Of a DNA stretch of 28,580 bases, positions 13,136-20,708 are shown piece after piece; the first letter of the stretch is position 1, and the number at the start of each line of letters is the position of its first letter. The DNA is from an uncultured Oscillospiraceae bacterium. GTDB lineage: Bacteria > Bacillota > Clostridia > Oscillospirales > Acutalibacteraceae. Position numbers and translations under genes: made by a program. The stretch spans positions 1-28,580 of the forward strand of contig UQRL01000031.1 in NCBI GenBank assembly GCA_900543555.1. The letters run 5' to 3'. The notes beneath the pieces are model-generated. The model was not told where the DNA came from, made no database searches, and saw only the letters and a list, made by a program, of their open reading frames with translations.

Positions 13136-13478
13136 GATGGCGGGAATCGAACCCGCGTCCGAAAAAGGATTACCAAGGCTTTCTACGAGCGTAGCTTCTG
13201 TTTTAAGATTCCCGCCGCCCCCCGCCCAAAAGCAGGCTGGGGGTTTTAGTAGCCCTTAGGTCATGACGGGGGTAAGGGCATAGCCCCGTTCACGTTCACC
13301 GCTCATCGACGCCCTAGCCCCGGCCGCGGTGCTCCGGGGGAGGACGGCTGCCTTAGTTAGGCAGCAACAGCAACAGGTTCGTTGTCGTTTAATTTTAAAG
13401 GTTGCGGATTTTATAGCGGTCCCGCACCGCTGCTCGCTTACCAGGGCTCTCCTTCCCCGTCGAAACCTTTACATCCCC
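13129..13478 (-). ncRNA. ssrA: Transfer-messenger RNA (tmRNA)
   Basis: On the minus strand the 5' end GGGGATG pairs with CATCTCC before ACCA at the 3' end, and the T-arm GCGGG-TTCGATT-CCCGC is present. The opening GGTTTCGACGGGG segment is characteristic of tmRNA. The mRNA-like part encodes a tag read as NDNEPVAVAA followed by TAA (codons between 13389 and 13357). The codon before the first Asn is TTA, so the resume codon may be unusual. tmRNA with SmpB rescues ribosomes stalled on mRNAs lacking stop codons and tags the product for proteolysis. It lies directly downstream of smpB. The native downstream sequence appears to have been displaced by the mobile element. Confidence 0.95.
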
Positions 13479-13540
13479 CTATCTGGGACAGCCAGGGCTG
13501 CCCTTGGGTTTTGGGCGGCGCACCGCCCGAAGAGGTACAT

Positions 13541-14008
13541 TTACCGGTTGCGCTCTTTTATGGCGCGCTCGATGTCCCGCTTGGCGGCTTTCTCCGCCAT
13601 GTCGGCCCGCTTGTCATAGAGCTTCTTGCCCCGGCACAGGCCCACCTGCACCTTCACCCGGGAGTCCTTGAAGTACAAAGACAGGGGGATGAGGGAATAC
13701 CCCTGCTGCTTGACAATGCCGTACAGCCGCAGGATCTCCTTTTTGTGCATAAGCAGCCGCCGCACCCGCATGGGGTCGGGGTTGAAGATGTTGCCAAAGT
13801 CATAGGGGCTGATATGGCAGCCGTTGAGCACCATCTCCCCGTTTACCACGGAGCACCAGGCGTCCTTCAGGTTGGCCCGGCCCGCCCGCAGGGACTTTAC
13901 CTCTGTCCCCTTCAGCTCGATGCCGGCCTCGAAGCTCTCTTCCACGAAGTAATCGTGGAAGGCTTTTTTGTTTTGGGCAATGGTTTTTGTGTTGGCCTTG
14001 CCTGCCAC
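13541..14008 (-). CDS. smpB: SsrA-binding protein SmpB
   Basis: The 155-aa SmpB binds the tRNA-like domain of tmRNA and delivers it to stalled ribosomes. Diagnostic segments are [43 protein letters not shown] and [27 protein letters not shown]. Length is normal. The second GTG (14008) is preferred to the GTG at 14014, since AAGGAGG stands seven bases before it but overlaps the first too closely, and the product then begins (M)[14 protein letters not shown] as in the family. It is read from a sigma-A promoter at 14064-14093 and is followed 62 bp later by ssrA; no separate ssrA promoter is obvious, so the two may be cotranscribed. Confidence 0.96.
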   Translation of the reverse strand: MAGKANTKTIAQNKKAFHDYFVEESFEAGIELKGTEVKSLRAGRANLKDAWCSVVNGEMVLNGCHISPYDFGNIFNPDPMRVRRLLMHKKEILRLYGIVKQQGYSLIPLSLYFKDSRVKVQVGLCRGKKLYDKRADMAEKAAKRDIERAIKERNR

Positions 14009-14063
14009 GGTCACTCCTCCTTTGCGGAATTTCCTCCAAACTGATGCCTCGTTTGGAACACTT

Positions 14064-14093
14064 ATTATACCACACCTGCCTGTCGAAGTGCAA
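14064..14093 (-). promoter_or_regulatory. Sigma-A promoter of smpB-ssrA
   Basis: On the minus strand TTGCAC (14088-14093), 18 bp, TATAAT (14064-14069), about 55 nt upstream of the smpB start. Confidence 0.7.
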
Positions 14094-14339
14094 GGGATTT
14101 TCCCCCGGAGGCAATTTTTTCAGGAGAGAGGGCGGTCTGTGAAAAAAAGAAAAATATTTACCCATACTCTCTATGGAAAAGAAAAATGGGACCGGAACCC
14201 AGGGGAAAGGCCGAAAAGCCGGTATAGCGGGGTTTTTCCCGAGCAGGGTTCCCGCAAGGGGGTGATTTTTGCCGAAAACAGAGGAGAGAATGCGGGAATT
14301 TCCTGCTTTTTCACGAAGCGCAAAAGCTTTGATAAAGGA
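14094..14339. other. Gene-free stretch between smpB and permease promoters
   Basis: No gene is supported. Arms GGAACCC (about 14193) and GGGTTCC (about 14245) could enclose smaller hairpins such as GGC-CGAAAA-GCC. It lies upstream of the promoter at 14340, so it is not part of that transcript unless another promoter reads through. I see nothing identifiable. Confidence 0.4.
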
Positions 14340-14368
14340 TTGACAAAAGGGGGAATCAGTAGTATTCT
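14340..14368 (+). promoter_or_regulatory. Sigma-A promoter of the permease/reductase operon
   Basis: TTGACA (14340-14345), 17 bp, TATTCT (14363-14368). The leader of about 80 nt holds a small GTTTAAG/CTTAAAC dyad but no purine-riboswitch core that I can recognise. Confidence 0.75.
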
Positions 14369-14455
14369 AAGCAATGGATAGTTTAAGTCTTAAACAAAAG
14401 GCTGAACTGTGGACGAGGGAACCGGTCCAATATCAAGCAAGTGGAGTGTGGAACC

Positions 14456-16009
14456 ATGAAATTTAAGTACCGCTGGTGGGGCAAGGGCGATATCGACGCC
14501 TCTATCGGCATCTTTTTCGACGGCTTCTCCAAGATCCTGTCCGCCACAGGCATCATGCTGTTTGTGTTCGGCATGCCGGCGGACATCGTGCTGGGGAAGA
14601 TTGTGCCAGGCGTGGGCCTGGCTATTTTTGCGGGCAACCTGTGGTATTTTTACGAGGCGTGGGCCCTGGCTAAAAAAGAGCAGCGCCAAGATGTGACCGC
14701 CCAGCCCTTTGGCATTGGGGCCTCTCAGCTGACGGGCTGGCTGTACCTTATCATGGGCCCTGTCTATTGGCAGACGGGCGATGCGGAGCTGGCCTTCCAG
14801 GTGGGCCTGGCAGCCTCTCTGATTGGCGGCATGATCGAGGTGCTGGGCGGCTTTATCGGCCGCTGGATTGTGAAGGTGGTGCCCCACAGCGCCCTGATGG
14901 GCAACATGGCCTCTTCGGCGCTGGTGTGGCTCTCTTTTGTGGGCATCGCCATGGTGTTCGACAAGCCCATCTACGCCCTGCTGCCTTTCTGCATGGTCAT
15001 CATCGACTATCTGGGCAAGGCGGACCGGCGGTTCCAGAAGAGCCCCACCGGCGTCATTGCCGTGGTGCTGGGCGCTGTCATCGCCTGGTGCACCGGCAGC
15101 CTGACCTGGGAGAACTTCACCGCCTCCTTCTCTGACCTGGGCTTTTACCCGCCCACCTTCTGCGGTGTGGACATCGTCAAAGGCCTGAAGGGCATCTTCC
15201 CCTTCCTGCCGGTCATTATCCCCCTGCAGATCAACAATTTCCTTTCCACCCTTCAGGGCATTGAGGCCGCCAAGGCGGTGGGGGATGTGTACCCCGAACG
15301 CCGCTCTATGGTGATGGACGGCTGCTCTACCATGCTGGGCAGCCTGTTTGGAAATCCCTTCCCCACCACGGTGTACTTCGGCCATCCCGGCTGGAAGGAG
15401 CTGGGGGCCCGGGCGGGCTTCTCCCTGGTGAACGCGGGGGCCTACCTGCTCATCTGCCTGACCGGCCTGACCGGCGTGCTGATGGCCCTCATCCCCACAG
15501 AAGCGGTGATGGTGCTGCTGATCTTCGTGGGCTTCTCCGTGACGGCCTCCACCTTCCAGGAGCTGGACAAGAAGTACGTCAACGTGGTGCTTCTCTCTCT
15601 GATCCCCATTCTGTTCCAGTATATCCAAACCCAGATCAGCTCTTCGGTTCAAGCGGCGGGCACCACGGTGGACGCCCTGACCGCCGCCCAGTTTGCGGAG
15701 TACTCGGTGCCCATCAACGGCATCCAGTACCTGGGTAACGGGGCGTTCCTCTCCAGCCTGCTGCTGGCGGGGCTGCTGGCCTATGTGTTGGACAAGAAAT
15801 ACTTCCACGCCGCCTCCTTTGCGGCGGCCCTGGCCTTCTGCTCCTTCATCGGGATGATCCACGCGCCCTCGGTGGCGCTGTTCCCGGCGGAGAGCCTGCC
15901 CTTTGGGGTGGTGTACCTGGTGGCAGGGGCTTGGCTGGTGGCCAAGGGCCTGCTGTTCCGCAAGCCCCAAGCGCAGGAGGAGGCCGCCGCGGGCCCGCTG
16001 CAAAATTAA
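14456..16009 (+). CDS. NCS2/xanthine-uracil-type permease, first of a pair
   Basis: A polytopic membrane protein of 517 aa, about 12 or more hydrophobic segments, related to the nucleobase (NCS2/AzgA-like) permeases. Landmarks are the N-terminal GDIDASIGIFFDGFSK, the segment DVTAQPFGIGASQ, and FPTTVYFGHPGWKELGAR, which matches a conserved stretch in a branch annotated as xanthine/uracil permease. A paralogue follows 68 bp downstream. The ATG at 14456 is preferred to the GTG at 14441 because GGAG lies nine bases upstream. The substrate is unknown; downstream redox enzymes suggest an imported aromatic or heterocyclic compound. Promoter at 14340. Confidence 0.8.
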   Translation: MKFKYRWWGKGDIDASIGIFFDGFSKILSATGIMLFVFGMPADIVLGKIVPGVGLAIFAGNLWYFYEAWALAKKEQRQDVTAQPFGIGASQLTGWLYLIMGPVYWQTGDAELAFQVGLAASLIGGMIEVLGGFIGRWIVKVVPHSALMGNMASSALVWLSFVGIAMVFDKPIYALLPFCMVIIDYLGKADRRFQKSPTGVIAVVLGAVIAWCTGSLTWENFTASFSDLGFYPPTFCGVDIVKGLKGIFPFLPVIIPLQINNFLSTLQGIEAAKAVGDVYPERRSMVMDGCSTMLGSLFGNPFPTTVYFGHPGWKELGARAGFSLVNAGAYLLICLTGLTGVLMALIPTEAVMVLLIFVGFSVTASTFQELDKKYVNVVLLSLIPILFQYIQTQISSSVQAAGTTVDALTAAQFAEYSVPINGIQYLGNGAFLSSLLLAGLLAYVLDKKYFHAASFAAALAFCSFIGMIHAPSVALFPAESLPFGVVYLVAGAWLVAKGLLFRKPQAQEEAAAGPLQN

Positions 16010-16077
16010 GGTGATTTCGCCCTGGAAAGCGGGGCGTGCCACATAAAGGAACTTTTTCATCATTAGGAGGAAGAAAA

Positions 16078-17601
16078 ATGACGGACAGCGTAAAAATTCC
16101 ACTGTTCAAAAAAGCGGACTTGGACGCTTCCATCGGTGTATTCTTCGATGGGTTTTCCAAGGTAATTGTGGCCGTGGCCATTCTGCTGGGCACCTTTAGC
16201 CTGGACGGCGGCACGGTGTTTGGCACCATGATGCCCGGCGTGCTGGTGACGGTGCTGGTGATGAACGGCGGCCTGTGGCTTTACTACCGCCACATCGCCA
16301 AGAGCCGCGGCGACGCGAACCTGACCGCTGTGCCTGCTGGCCTGCAGGCCGGCCGTATGTTCATCTGGCTGTATTCCATCATGCTGCCGGTGTTCAACAC
16401 CACCGGCGACGCGGAGATGGCCTTCAAGGTGGGCGTGCTGGCCCACTTCATTGGCGGCGCGGTGTTCATCATCGGCGCTTTTGTGGTGCCGCTGATCCTG
16501 CGCATTGTCCCCGCGGGCGCCCTGTTCGGCAGCCTGGCCGGCGGCGCTATGGCCTTCTTGATCCTGCAGTCCATGGACGGCACCTTGAAAATGCCCCTGG
16601 TTGGCTGGCTGTCCCTGATTGTGCTCTTTGTCATCTACCTGGGCAAGGTGAACACCAAGCTGCCCGCCGCCCTCATTGCCATTGTGGTGGGCGCCGGCAT
16701 CGCCTGGGTCACCGGCTCCATGAGCTTCTCCACCGTGACGGACTCCCTGCAGAACCTGAACTTCTACATTCCCAACGTGACCTTCGGCATCTTCTCTGGG
16801 GACGTGCTCTCCCAGACCCTGCCCTTCCTGCCCATTGTCATCGTGTTCTCCCTGAACGAGGTCATCACCGGCATCCAGGCCGTTGAGCAGGCCAAGGAGT
16901 GCGGCGACACCTTCTTCACCACCACCAAGCCCCTGGTGCTGTGCGGCGTGGCCTCTATGGTGGGCGCCCTGTTCGGCAACCCCCTGGCTGTGGGCCTGTA
17001 CTGGGGCTATCCCGGCTGGAAGAAGATGGGCTCCGGCACGGGCTACCATCTGGGCATTGTGGTGCTTTACGCCCTGGTGGGCCTGACCGGCCTGTCCGCC
17101 ATCATCACCGCCTTCATCCCCGAGGCTGTGGTGCTGCCCATCCTGGTGTTTGTGGGCATTTCCAGCTACTCTCAGGCTTTCGAGGTGGTCACCAAGAAGT
17201 ATTACCCCGCGGTCATCATGGCCTCCCTGCCCGTTGTGATGGACTTTATGATGGACAATGTGGCCGAGGGCAAGCTCCAGGGCTTCCTGGCCTTCGACCC
17301 CGGTTCGGCGTTCGTGGGCCTGCTGGTAGGCTGCGTGTTCGTGTTCATCATTGACAACGAGTGGATGAAGGTCGCCATCACCAACGTGGTTGCCCTGGCC
17401 CTTACCGGCATCGGCATGATCCACTCCCCGGGCCTGCTGTTCACCGATACGTACAGCCCGGACCTGGGTTTTGTGGCGGCCTACTGCGTGCTGGCCGTGG
17501 CCTTCCTGGTCCTGCATTTCCTCAAGTTCAACCAGAAGGCCCATCAGGCGGACCTGGAGGCGGAAAAAGCCGCCGCCCTGGCAGCCGCCAAGCAAGAATA
17601 A
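16078..17601 (+). CDS. NCS2/xanthine-uracil-type permease, second of a pair
   Basis: The 507-aa polytopic membrane protein is clearly paralogous to its upstream neighbour: LDASIGVFFDGFSK near the N-terminus, a central GDVLSQTLPFLPIVIVFSLNE with the conserved acidic residue of the NCS2 substrate helix, and GNPLAVGLYWGYPGWKKMG corresponding to the FPTTVYFGHPGWK stretch. The first permease has QIN at the position of SLNE, so the two may differ in specificity or form a heteromer. The ATG at 16078 follows AGGAGG. A charged, Ala-rich tail (EAEKAAALAAAKQE) ends the protein. Second gene of the operon. Confidence 0.8.
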   Translation: MTDSVKIPLFKKADLDASIGVFFDGFSKVIVAVAILLGTFSLDGGTVFGTMMPGVLVTVLVMNGGLWLYYRHIAKSRGDANLTAVPAGLQAGRMFIWLYSIMLPVFNTTGDAEMAFKVGVLAHFIGGAVFIIGAFVVPLILRIVPAGALFGSLAGGAMAFLILQSMDGTLKMPLVGWLSLIVLFVIYLGKVNTKLPAALIAIVVGAGIAWVTGSMSFSTVTDSLQNLNFYIPNVTFGIFSGDVLSQTLPFLPIVIVFSLNEVITGIQAVEQAKECGDTFFTTTKPLVLCGVASMVGALFGNPLAVGLYWGYPGWKKMGSGTGYHLGIVVLYALVGLTGLSAIITAFIPEAVVLPILVFVGISSYSQAFEVVTKKYYPAVIMASLPVVMDFMMDNVAEGKLQGFLAFDPGSAFVGLLVGCVFVFIIDNEWMKVAITNVVALALTGIGMIHSPGLLFTDTYSPDLGFVAAYCVLAVAFLVLHFLKFNQKAHQADLEAEKAAALAAAKQE

Positions 17602-17620
17602 TTCCGGAGGAATCTGTCCT

Positions 17621-18184
17621 ATGAAAACCCTAGTCATCACCGGTGCGGCCCGGAAGAACGGCCACACCAACCAGATGGTGAAGCTGTTCCTGGACACCCT
17701 GGGCGGCGAGTACACCATCATTGACGCCTACCGCGCGGAAAACATCGCCCCCTGCAAGGACTGCCGCTACTGCTGGCACAAGAAGGGCTGCTCCATCCAC
17801 GACGGCATGGACGAAGTCTACCGGCTGCTGGAGGAGGCCGACAACGTGGTGCTGGCCTCTCCCATGTACTTCCACTCCATCACCGGCAAGATGAAGGCCC
17901 TCATCGACCGCTTCCAGGTGTACTGGGCGGGCCATGTCCGGAACGATATGCCCGAGAAGCCCCTGCGCAAGGGCGCCATCCTCATGGTGGGCGGCGCGCC
18001 CAGCTTTCCCAACCAGTTTTTGGGCGGCGAGCTGGTGCTGAAGAACCTGTTGAACGACCTGAGCACCGAGTGCCTGGGCGAGGTCTGTCTGCCCAACTCG
18101 GACCATGACTCCCTGGAGACCCGCCCGGACATCGCCCAGCAGGTGGTGGAGCTGGCGGAGAAGATGAAGGCCGCGCAGGAATAA
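17621..18184 (+). CDS. Flavodoxin-like NAD(P)H-dependent oxidoreductase with a cysteine cluster
   Basis: The 187-aa protein of the flavodoxin-like fold (NADPH-dependent FMN reductase/iron-sulfur flavoprotein type) would bind FMN through the N-terminal TGAARKNGHTNQMV loop. The cluster C45-x2-C48-x2-C51-x5-C57 (CKDCRYCWHKKGC) matches the pattern seen in iron-sulfur flavoprotein relatives. ASPMYFHSITGKMKALIDRF is a strong family block. It would pass electrons from NAD(P)H to a flavin or directly to a substrate. The ATG at 17621 has CGGAGG ten bases upstream, 19 bp after the second permease, so it is in the same operon. Confidence 0.85.
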   Translation: MKTLVITGAARKNGHTNQMVKLFLDTLGGEYTIIDAYRAENIAPCKDCRYCWHKKGCSIHDGMDEVYRLLEEADNVVLASPMYFHSITGKMKALIDRFQVYWAGHVRNDMPEKPLRKGAILMVGGAPSFPNQFLGGELVLKNLLNDLSTECLGEVCLPNSDHDSLETRPDIAQQVVELAEKMKAAQE

Positions 18185-18514
18185 AACCGCGAAGCGGCGT
18201 AAAGTTTTCGCAGTACGTCCGCAGGACGTACTGGCCTTCTTTCAAAAGGCTTGCAGAGCGCGGGGCGCTGGTCTCCTGTGGAGACCGTTCAGCGCTTGAC
18301 CGAACCGGCAGGTGAGAAGCGTCTCGCGGCCTTAACCGGCGCAGCCGAAAAAGAAATCCAGGGGCAAGGGCGCACGCCGCCCCAGGCGGCTGGTCCGCAG
18401 CCCCGGAGGAGACCAAGAAAGCCCCAATATGAACAACAAAAAACCAGGGAACAGGGCGGCTTTGCCGCTCCCCTTCCCTGATACTGAAACATGAAAAAAC
18501 AGGAGGATACAATC
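18185..18514. repeat. 330-bp hairpin-rich intergenic stretch inside the operon
   Basis: No gene is supported. A 10-bp stem CAGTACGTCC-GCA-GGACGTACTG (18211-18233) and a nested stem GCGCT..AGCGC enclosing GGTCTCC-TGT-GGAGACC (18270-18286) are present. CAGGGAA/TTCCCTG enclosing GGGCGGC/GCCGCTC lies at about 18450-18480. On the minus strand the last is followed by GGTTTTTTG. These could be mRNA processing or stability elements that set different expression for the genes on either side, or a dispersed intergenic repeat. Confidence 0.45.
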
Positions 18515-18895
18515 ATGCAAGGCTATACCTATGTCAAAGGCGAGCACTATCCCGTAGAACACCTGATTTTTGAGACCGCTCCCGAGCACGTTCAGGAATT
18601 CCTGGATGTGGACCACGAGGTCTGGACCCTGGGCGAGGCGGAAAGCGACCTGTTCGACCACATCCCCTTCCTGTACAAAGAGGTTTGGGTCAACGACAAC
18701 AAGCCCGGCGAGATGCACTTCATCTTTGTGTGGGAGAGCCTTGAAAGCTGGCGCAAGGTGGACGATAAGGAAGTGCAGGCCGCTTTGATCGCCCGCTTCG
18801 AGTCCAAGTTCCAGCATCCCTATAAGCTGACCCGCTGCATCCAGAACGAGGAGAACTTTGGCATCCATCGTTACAGCCGCTTCGAGCGCATCTAA
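18515..18895 (+). CDS. Small dimeric alpha/beta-barrel protein, TIGR03792-like
   Basis: The 126-aa protein has the pattern VEHLIFETAPEHVQEFLDVDHEVWT...FLYKEVWVND...HFIFVWESLESWRKV. To my eye this resembles the TIGR03792 family, mostly known from cyanobacteria and of unknown function, with a ferredoxin-like (dimeric alpha/beta-barrel) fold as in small heme-binding and monooxygenase-type proteins. The ATG at 18515 is chosen for CAGGAGG eight bases upstream; an ATG at 18491 has none. It lies between two redox enzymes of the operon, so it may bind the same substrate or a product. No catalytic residues can be named. Confidence 0.65.
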   Translation: MQGYTYVKGEHYPVEHLIFETAPEHVQEFLDVDHEVWTLGEAESDLFDHIPFLYKEVWVNDNKPGEMHFIFVWESLESWRKVDDKEVQAALIARFESKFQHPYKLTRCIQNEENFGIHRYSRFERI

Positions 18896-18922
18896 AACTG
18901 TTAGGGAAAGGACTTGTGTGCA

Positions 18923-19657
18923 ATGAAATTTGAAAATAAAGTGGTCATCGTCACCGGCGCCAGCTCTGGCATTGGCGAGGGCGTGGCCAAAATGTTCCTG
19001 GAAGAGGGCGCCCGCCTGGTGGGCTGCGGCATTGAGCCCGCTATGAAGATCGAAAGCGAGAAGGCCATCTACGTTCAGGCCGACCTGACCGACCCCGCCC
19101 AGGCCCAGAACGTGGTGGACAAGGCTGTGGAGGCCTTTGGCCATGTGGACAAGCTGGTGTGCTGCGCCGGCGTCACCTTCATCGGCTCTTTGGAGAATAC
19201 CGAGTACAACACCTTTATGCGGGAAATCTCCATCAACCTGGGCGGCGTGTTCAACATGTGCAAGGCCGCTGTGAAAGAACTGGTCAAGAGCGAGGACCCC
19301 TCCATTGTCACCATCGGCTCCGACCTGGGCGTGCGCCCCATCCCCGAGCGCATTGGCTACTGCCCCTCTAAGGCTGGCGTCATTATGCTGACCAAGTGCA
19401 TCGCCCTGGAGTACGCCCCCAAGGTGCGGGTCAACTGCGTGCTGCCCGGCCTGGTGCGCACCCCCATGACAGAGCAGCGCTTTTTGGATGCAGAGGACCC
19501 CGCCGCCCTGGAGGAGGCGTACGCTTCCCTGTACCCCCTGCACAAGATGGGCAAAGTGGCCGACATGGCCAACGCCGTGCGGTTCCTCTCCTGCAGCGAG
19601 GACAGCGGCTTTATCACCGGCGAGATTATGAACGTCTGCGGCGGCAGCCTGATCTAA
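18923..19657 (+). CDS. Short-chain dehydrogenase/reductase (SDR)
   Basis: The 244-aa classical SDR has the dinucleotide motif TGASSGIG (11-18), the CCAGV segment (NAG position, here CAG at 81-83) and catalytic Ser133 (IGSDLG), Tyr146 and Lys150 (GYCPSK). It ends with the usual FITGEIMNVCGG. It would oxidise an alcohol or reduce a ketone with NAD(P). The ATG at 18923 is preferred, with AAAGGA about ten bases upstream; TTG at 18914 is too close to that site. It is 27 bp after the small barrel protein and 12 bp before the RibD-C gene. FabG-like fatty-acid function is less likely given the context. Confidence 0.88.
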   Translation: MKFENKVVIVTGASSGIGEGVAKMFLEEGARLVGCGIEPAMKIESEKAIYVQADLTDPAQAQNVVDKAVEAFGHVDKLVCCAGVTFIGSLENTEYNTFMREISINLGGVFNMCKAAVKELVKSEDPSIVTIGSDLGVRPIPERIGYCPSKAGVIMLTKCIALEYAPKVRVNCVLPGLVRTPMTEQRFLDAEDPAALEEAYASLYPLHKMGKVADMANAVRFLSCSEDSGFITGEIMNVCGGSLI

Positions 19658-19669
19658 GGGAGGGACACC

Positions 19670-20620
19670 ATGGCTACATCCCTGTTTAAAATGCCCTTCG
19701 ACGTGGACCGCCTGCACCTGACCCGCATCTACCAGAGCAAGGAGCTGGAAAGCTGCCAGGTGGAGACCATGAGCTGCCCCAAGATCCAGAAGATCTACGG
19801 CGACCTGAAGTTTTTGGAGCTCCATGAGGACCGTCCCTGCACCTACACCTCTCTGGTGACCTCCATCGACGGGCGCATTGCCTTTACAGACGCCCCCCAG
19901 GGCCCCCTGATCGCCAAGAAGAACAAGTATGATCCCGCCGGCGCTGACGCCGACTGGTTCATCCTGAATATGCTGCGGGCTGTTTCCGACGGCGTGATGC
20001 TGGGCGCCGGCACCATGAACGCCGAAGCCGACTATACCTGCCATGTGTTCGACCAGGACATGGAGGACATGCGCATTGCAAACGGCAAGAACCCGGTGCC
20101 CTGGAACATCATCACCTCTCTGGACGCCACAGACATCCCCTTCGGCCACATCCTCTTCAACACCCCCGAGGTGCCCGTGATGATCTCTACCTCCCGCGAG
20201 GGCATGGAGCTGGTGCGGGAGAACCTGAAAAACGAGGCTTACTTTGTGGACGCCCCCTCCATGGAGGCTGTGACAGAGGAGCTCATCCAGGGCATGAAGG
20301 AGAACGCGGACAAGGTGCTGGTCATCGGCACCGGCGACACCGCCCCCGACTCCAAAGTGGCCCTGTATGTGCTGAAGAAGTTCGGCATTGACCGGCTGCT
20401 GGTGGAGACCCCCTCTTACATGCACTACCTGGTAAGCCAGAAGATGATGGACGAGCTGTTCTTCAACTACTCCTGCATTTATGTGGGCGGCCAGGCGCTG
20501 ACCATTGGCAAGTTCGGCAAGGAGTTCACCAGTGAGGACCACCCCCACACCCGGATGCTCTCCATCCACACCCACAGCGATCATTTCTTCTATCTCCGCC
20601 ACAAGCTGCTCTACGATTGA
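19670..20620 (+). CDS. RibD C-terminal-type (DHFR-like) reductase
   Basis: The 316-aa protein contains a RibD C-terminal/dihydrofolate-reductase-like domain. The block TYTSLVTSIDGRIA (about 59-72) matches the substrate and NADPH strand of this fold, followed by DWFILNMLRAVSDGVMLGAGTMNAEADY (about 104-131) and a C-terminal LLVETPSYMHYLVSQKMMDELFFNYSCIYVGG. Known members reduce the ribosylamino-pyrimidine of riboflavin synthesis or related compounds. An extra N-terminal stretch of about 55 residues is unusual. No riboflavin genes accompany it, so it probably serves the imported compound of this operon. The ATG follows GGGAGGG. Last gene before the terminator at 20664. Confidence 0.78.
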   Translation: MATSLFKMPFDVDRLHLTRIYQSKELESCQVETMSCPKIQKIYGDLKFLELHEDRPCTYTSLVTSIDGRIAFTDAPQGPLIAKKNKYDPAGADADWFILNMLRAVSDGVMLGAGTMNAEADYTCHVFDQDMEDMRIANGKNPVPWNIITSLDATDIPFGHILFNTPEVPVMISTSREGMELVRENLKNEAYFVDAPSMEAVTEELIQGMKENADKVLVIGTGDTAPDSKVALYVLKKFGIDRLLVETPSYMHYLVSQKMMDELFFNYSCIYVGGQALTIGKFGKEFTSEDHPHTRMLSIHTHSDHFFYLRHKLLYD

Positions 20621-20663
20621 GCGCGGAAAGCCGCGGCTTGAACGGGCGGGATCCATCCTATAA

Positions 20664-20694
20664 AAAAGAGGAGCCTTCCAGCGGCTCCTCTTTT
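20664..20694. terminator. Bidirectional terminator between the operon and the ROK gene
   Basis: AAAAGAGGAGCC and GGCTCCTCTTTT form a perfect 12-bp stem with a 7-nt loop. A and T runs lie on both sides, so it can end the plus-strand operon and the convergent minus-strand ROK gene. Confidence 0.9.
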
Positions 20695-20708
20695 GCTGAG
20701 AACAGGGT

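Noticed and set aside
14369..14455. Purine riboswitch in front of the nucleobase-type permeases
   Set aside because: The short leader lacks the three-helix junction core of that class; only a small dyad is visible.
16063..17721. 552-codon minus-strand frame rich in His and Gln
   Set aside because: Antisense of the second permease, which has membrane segments and family motifs.
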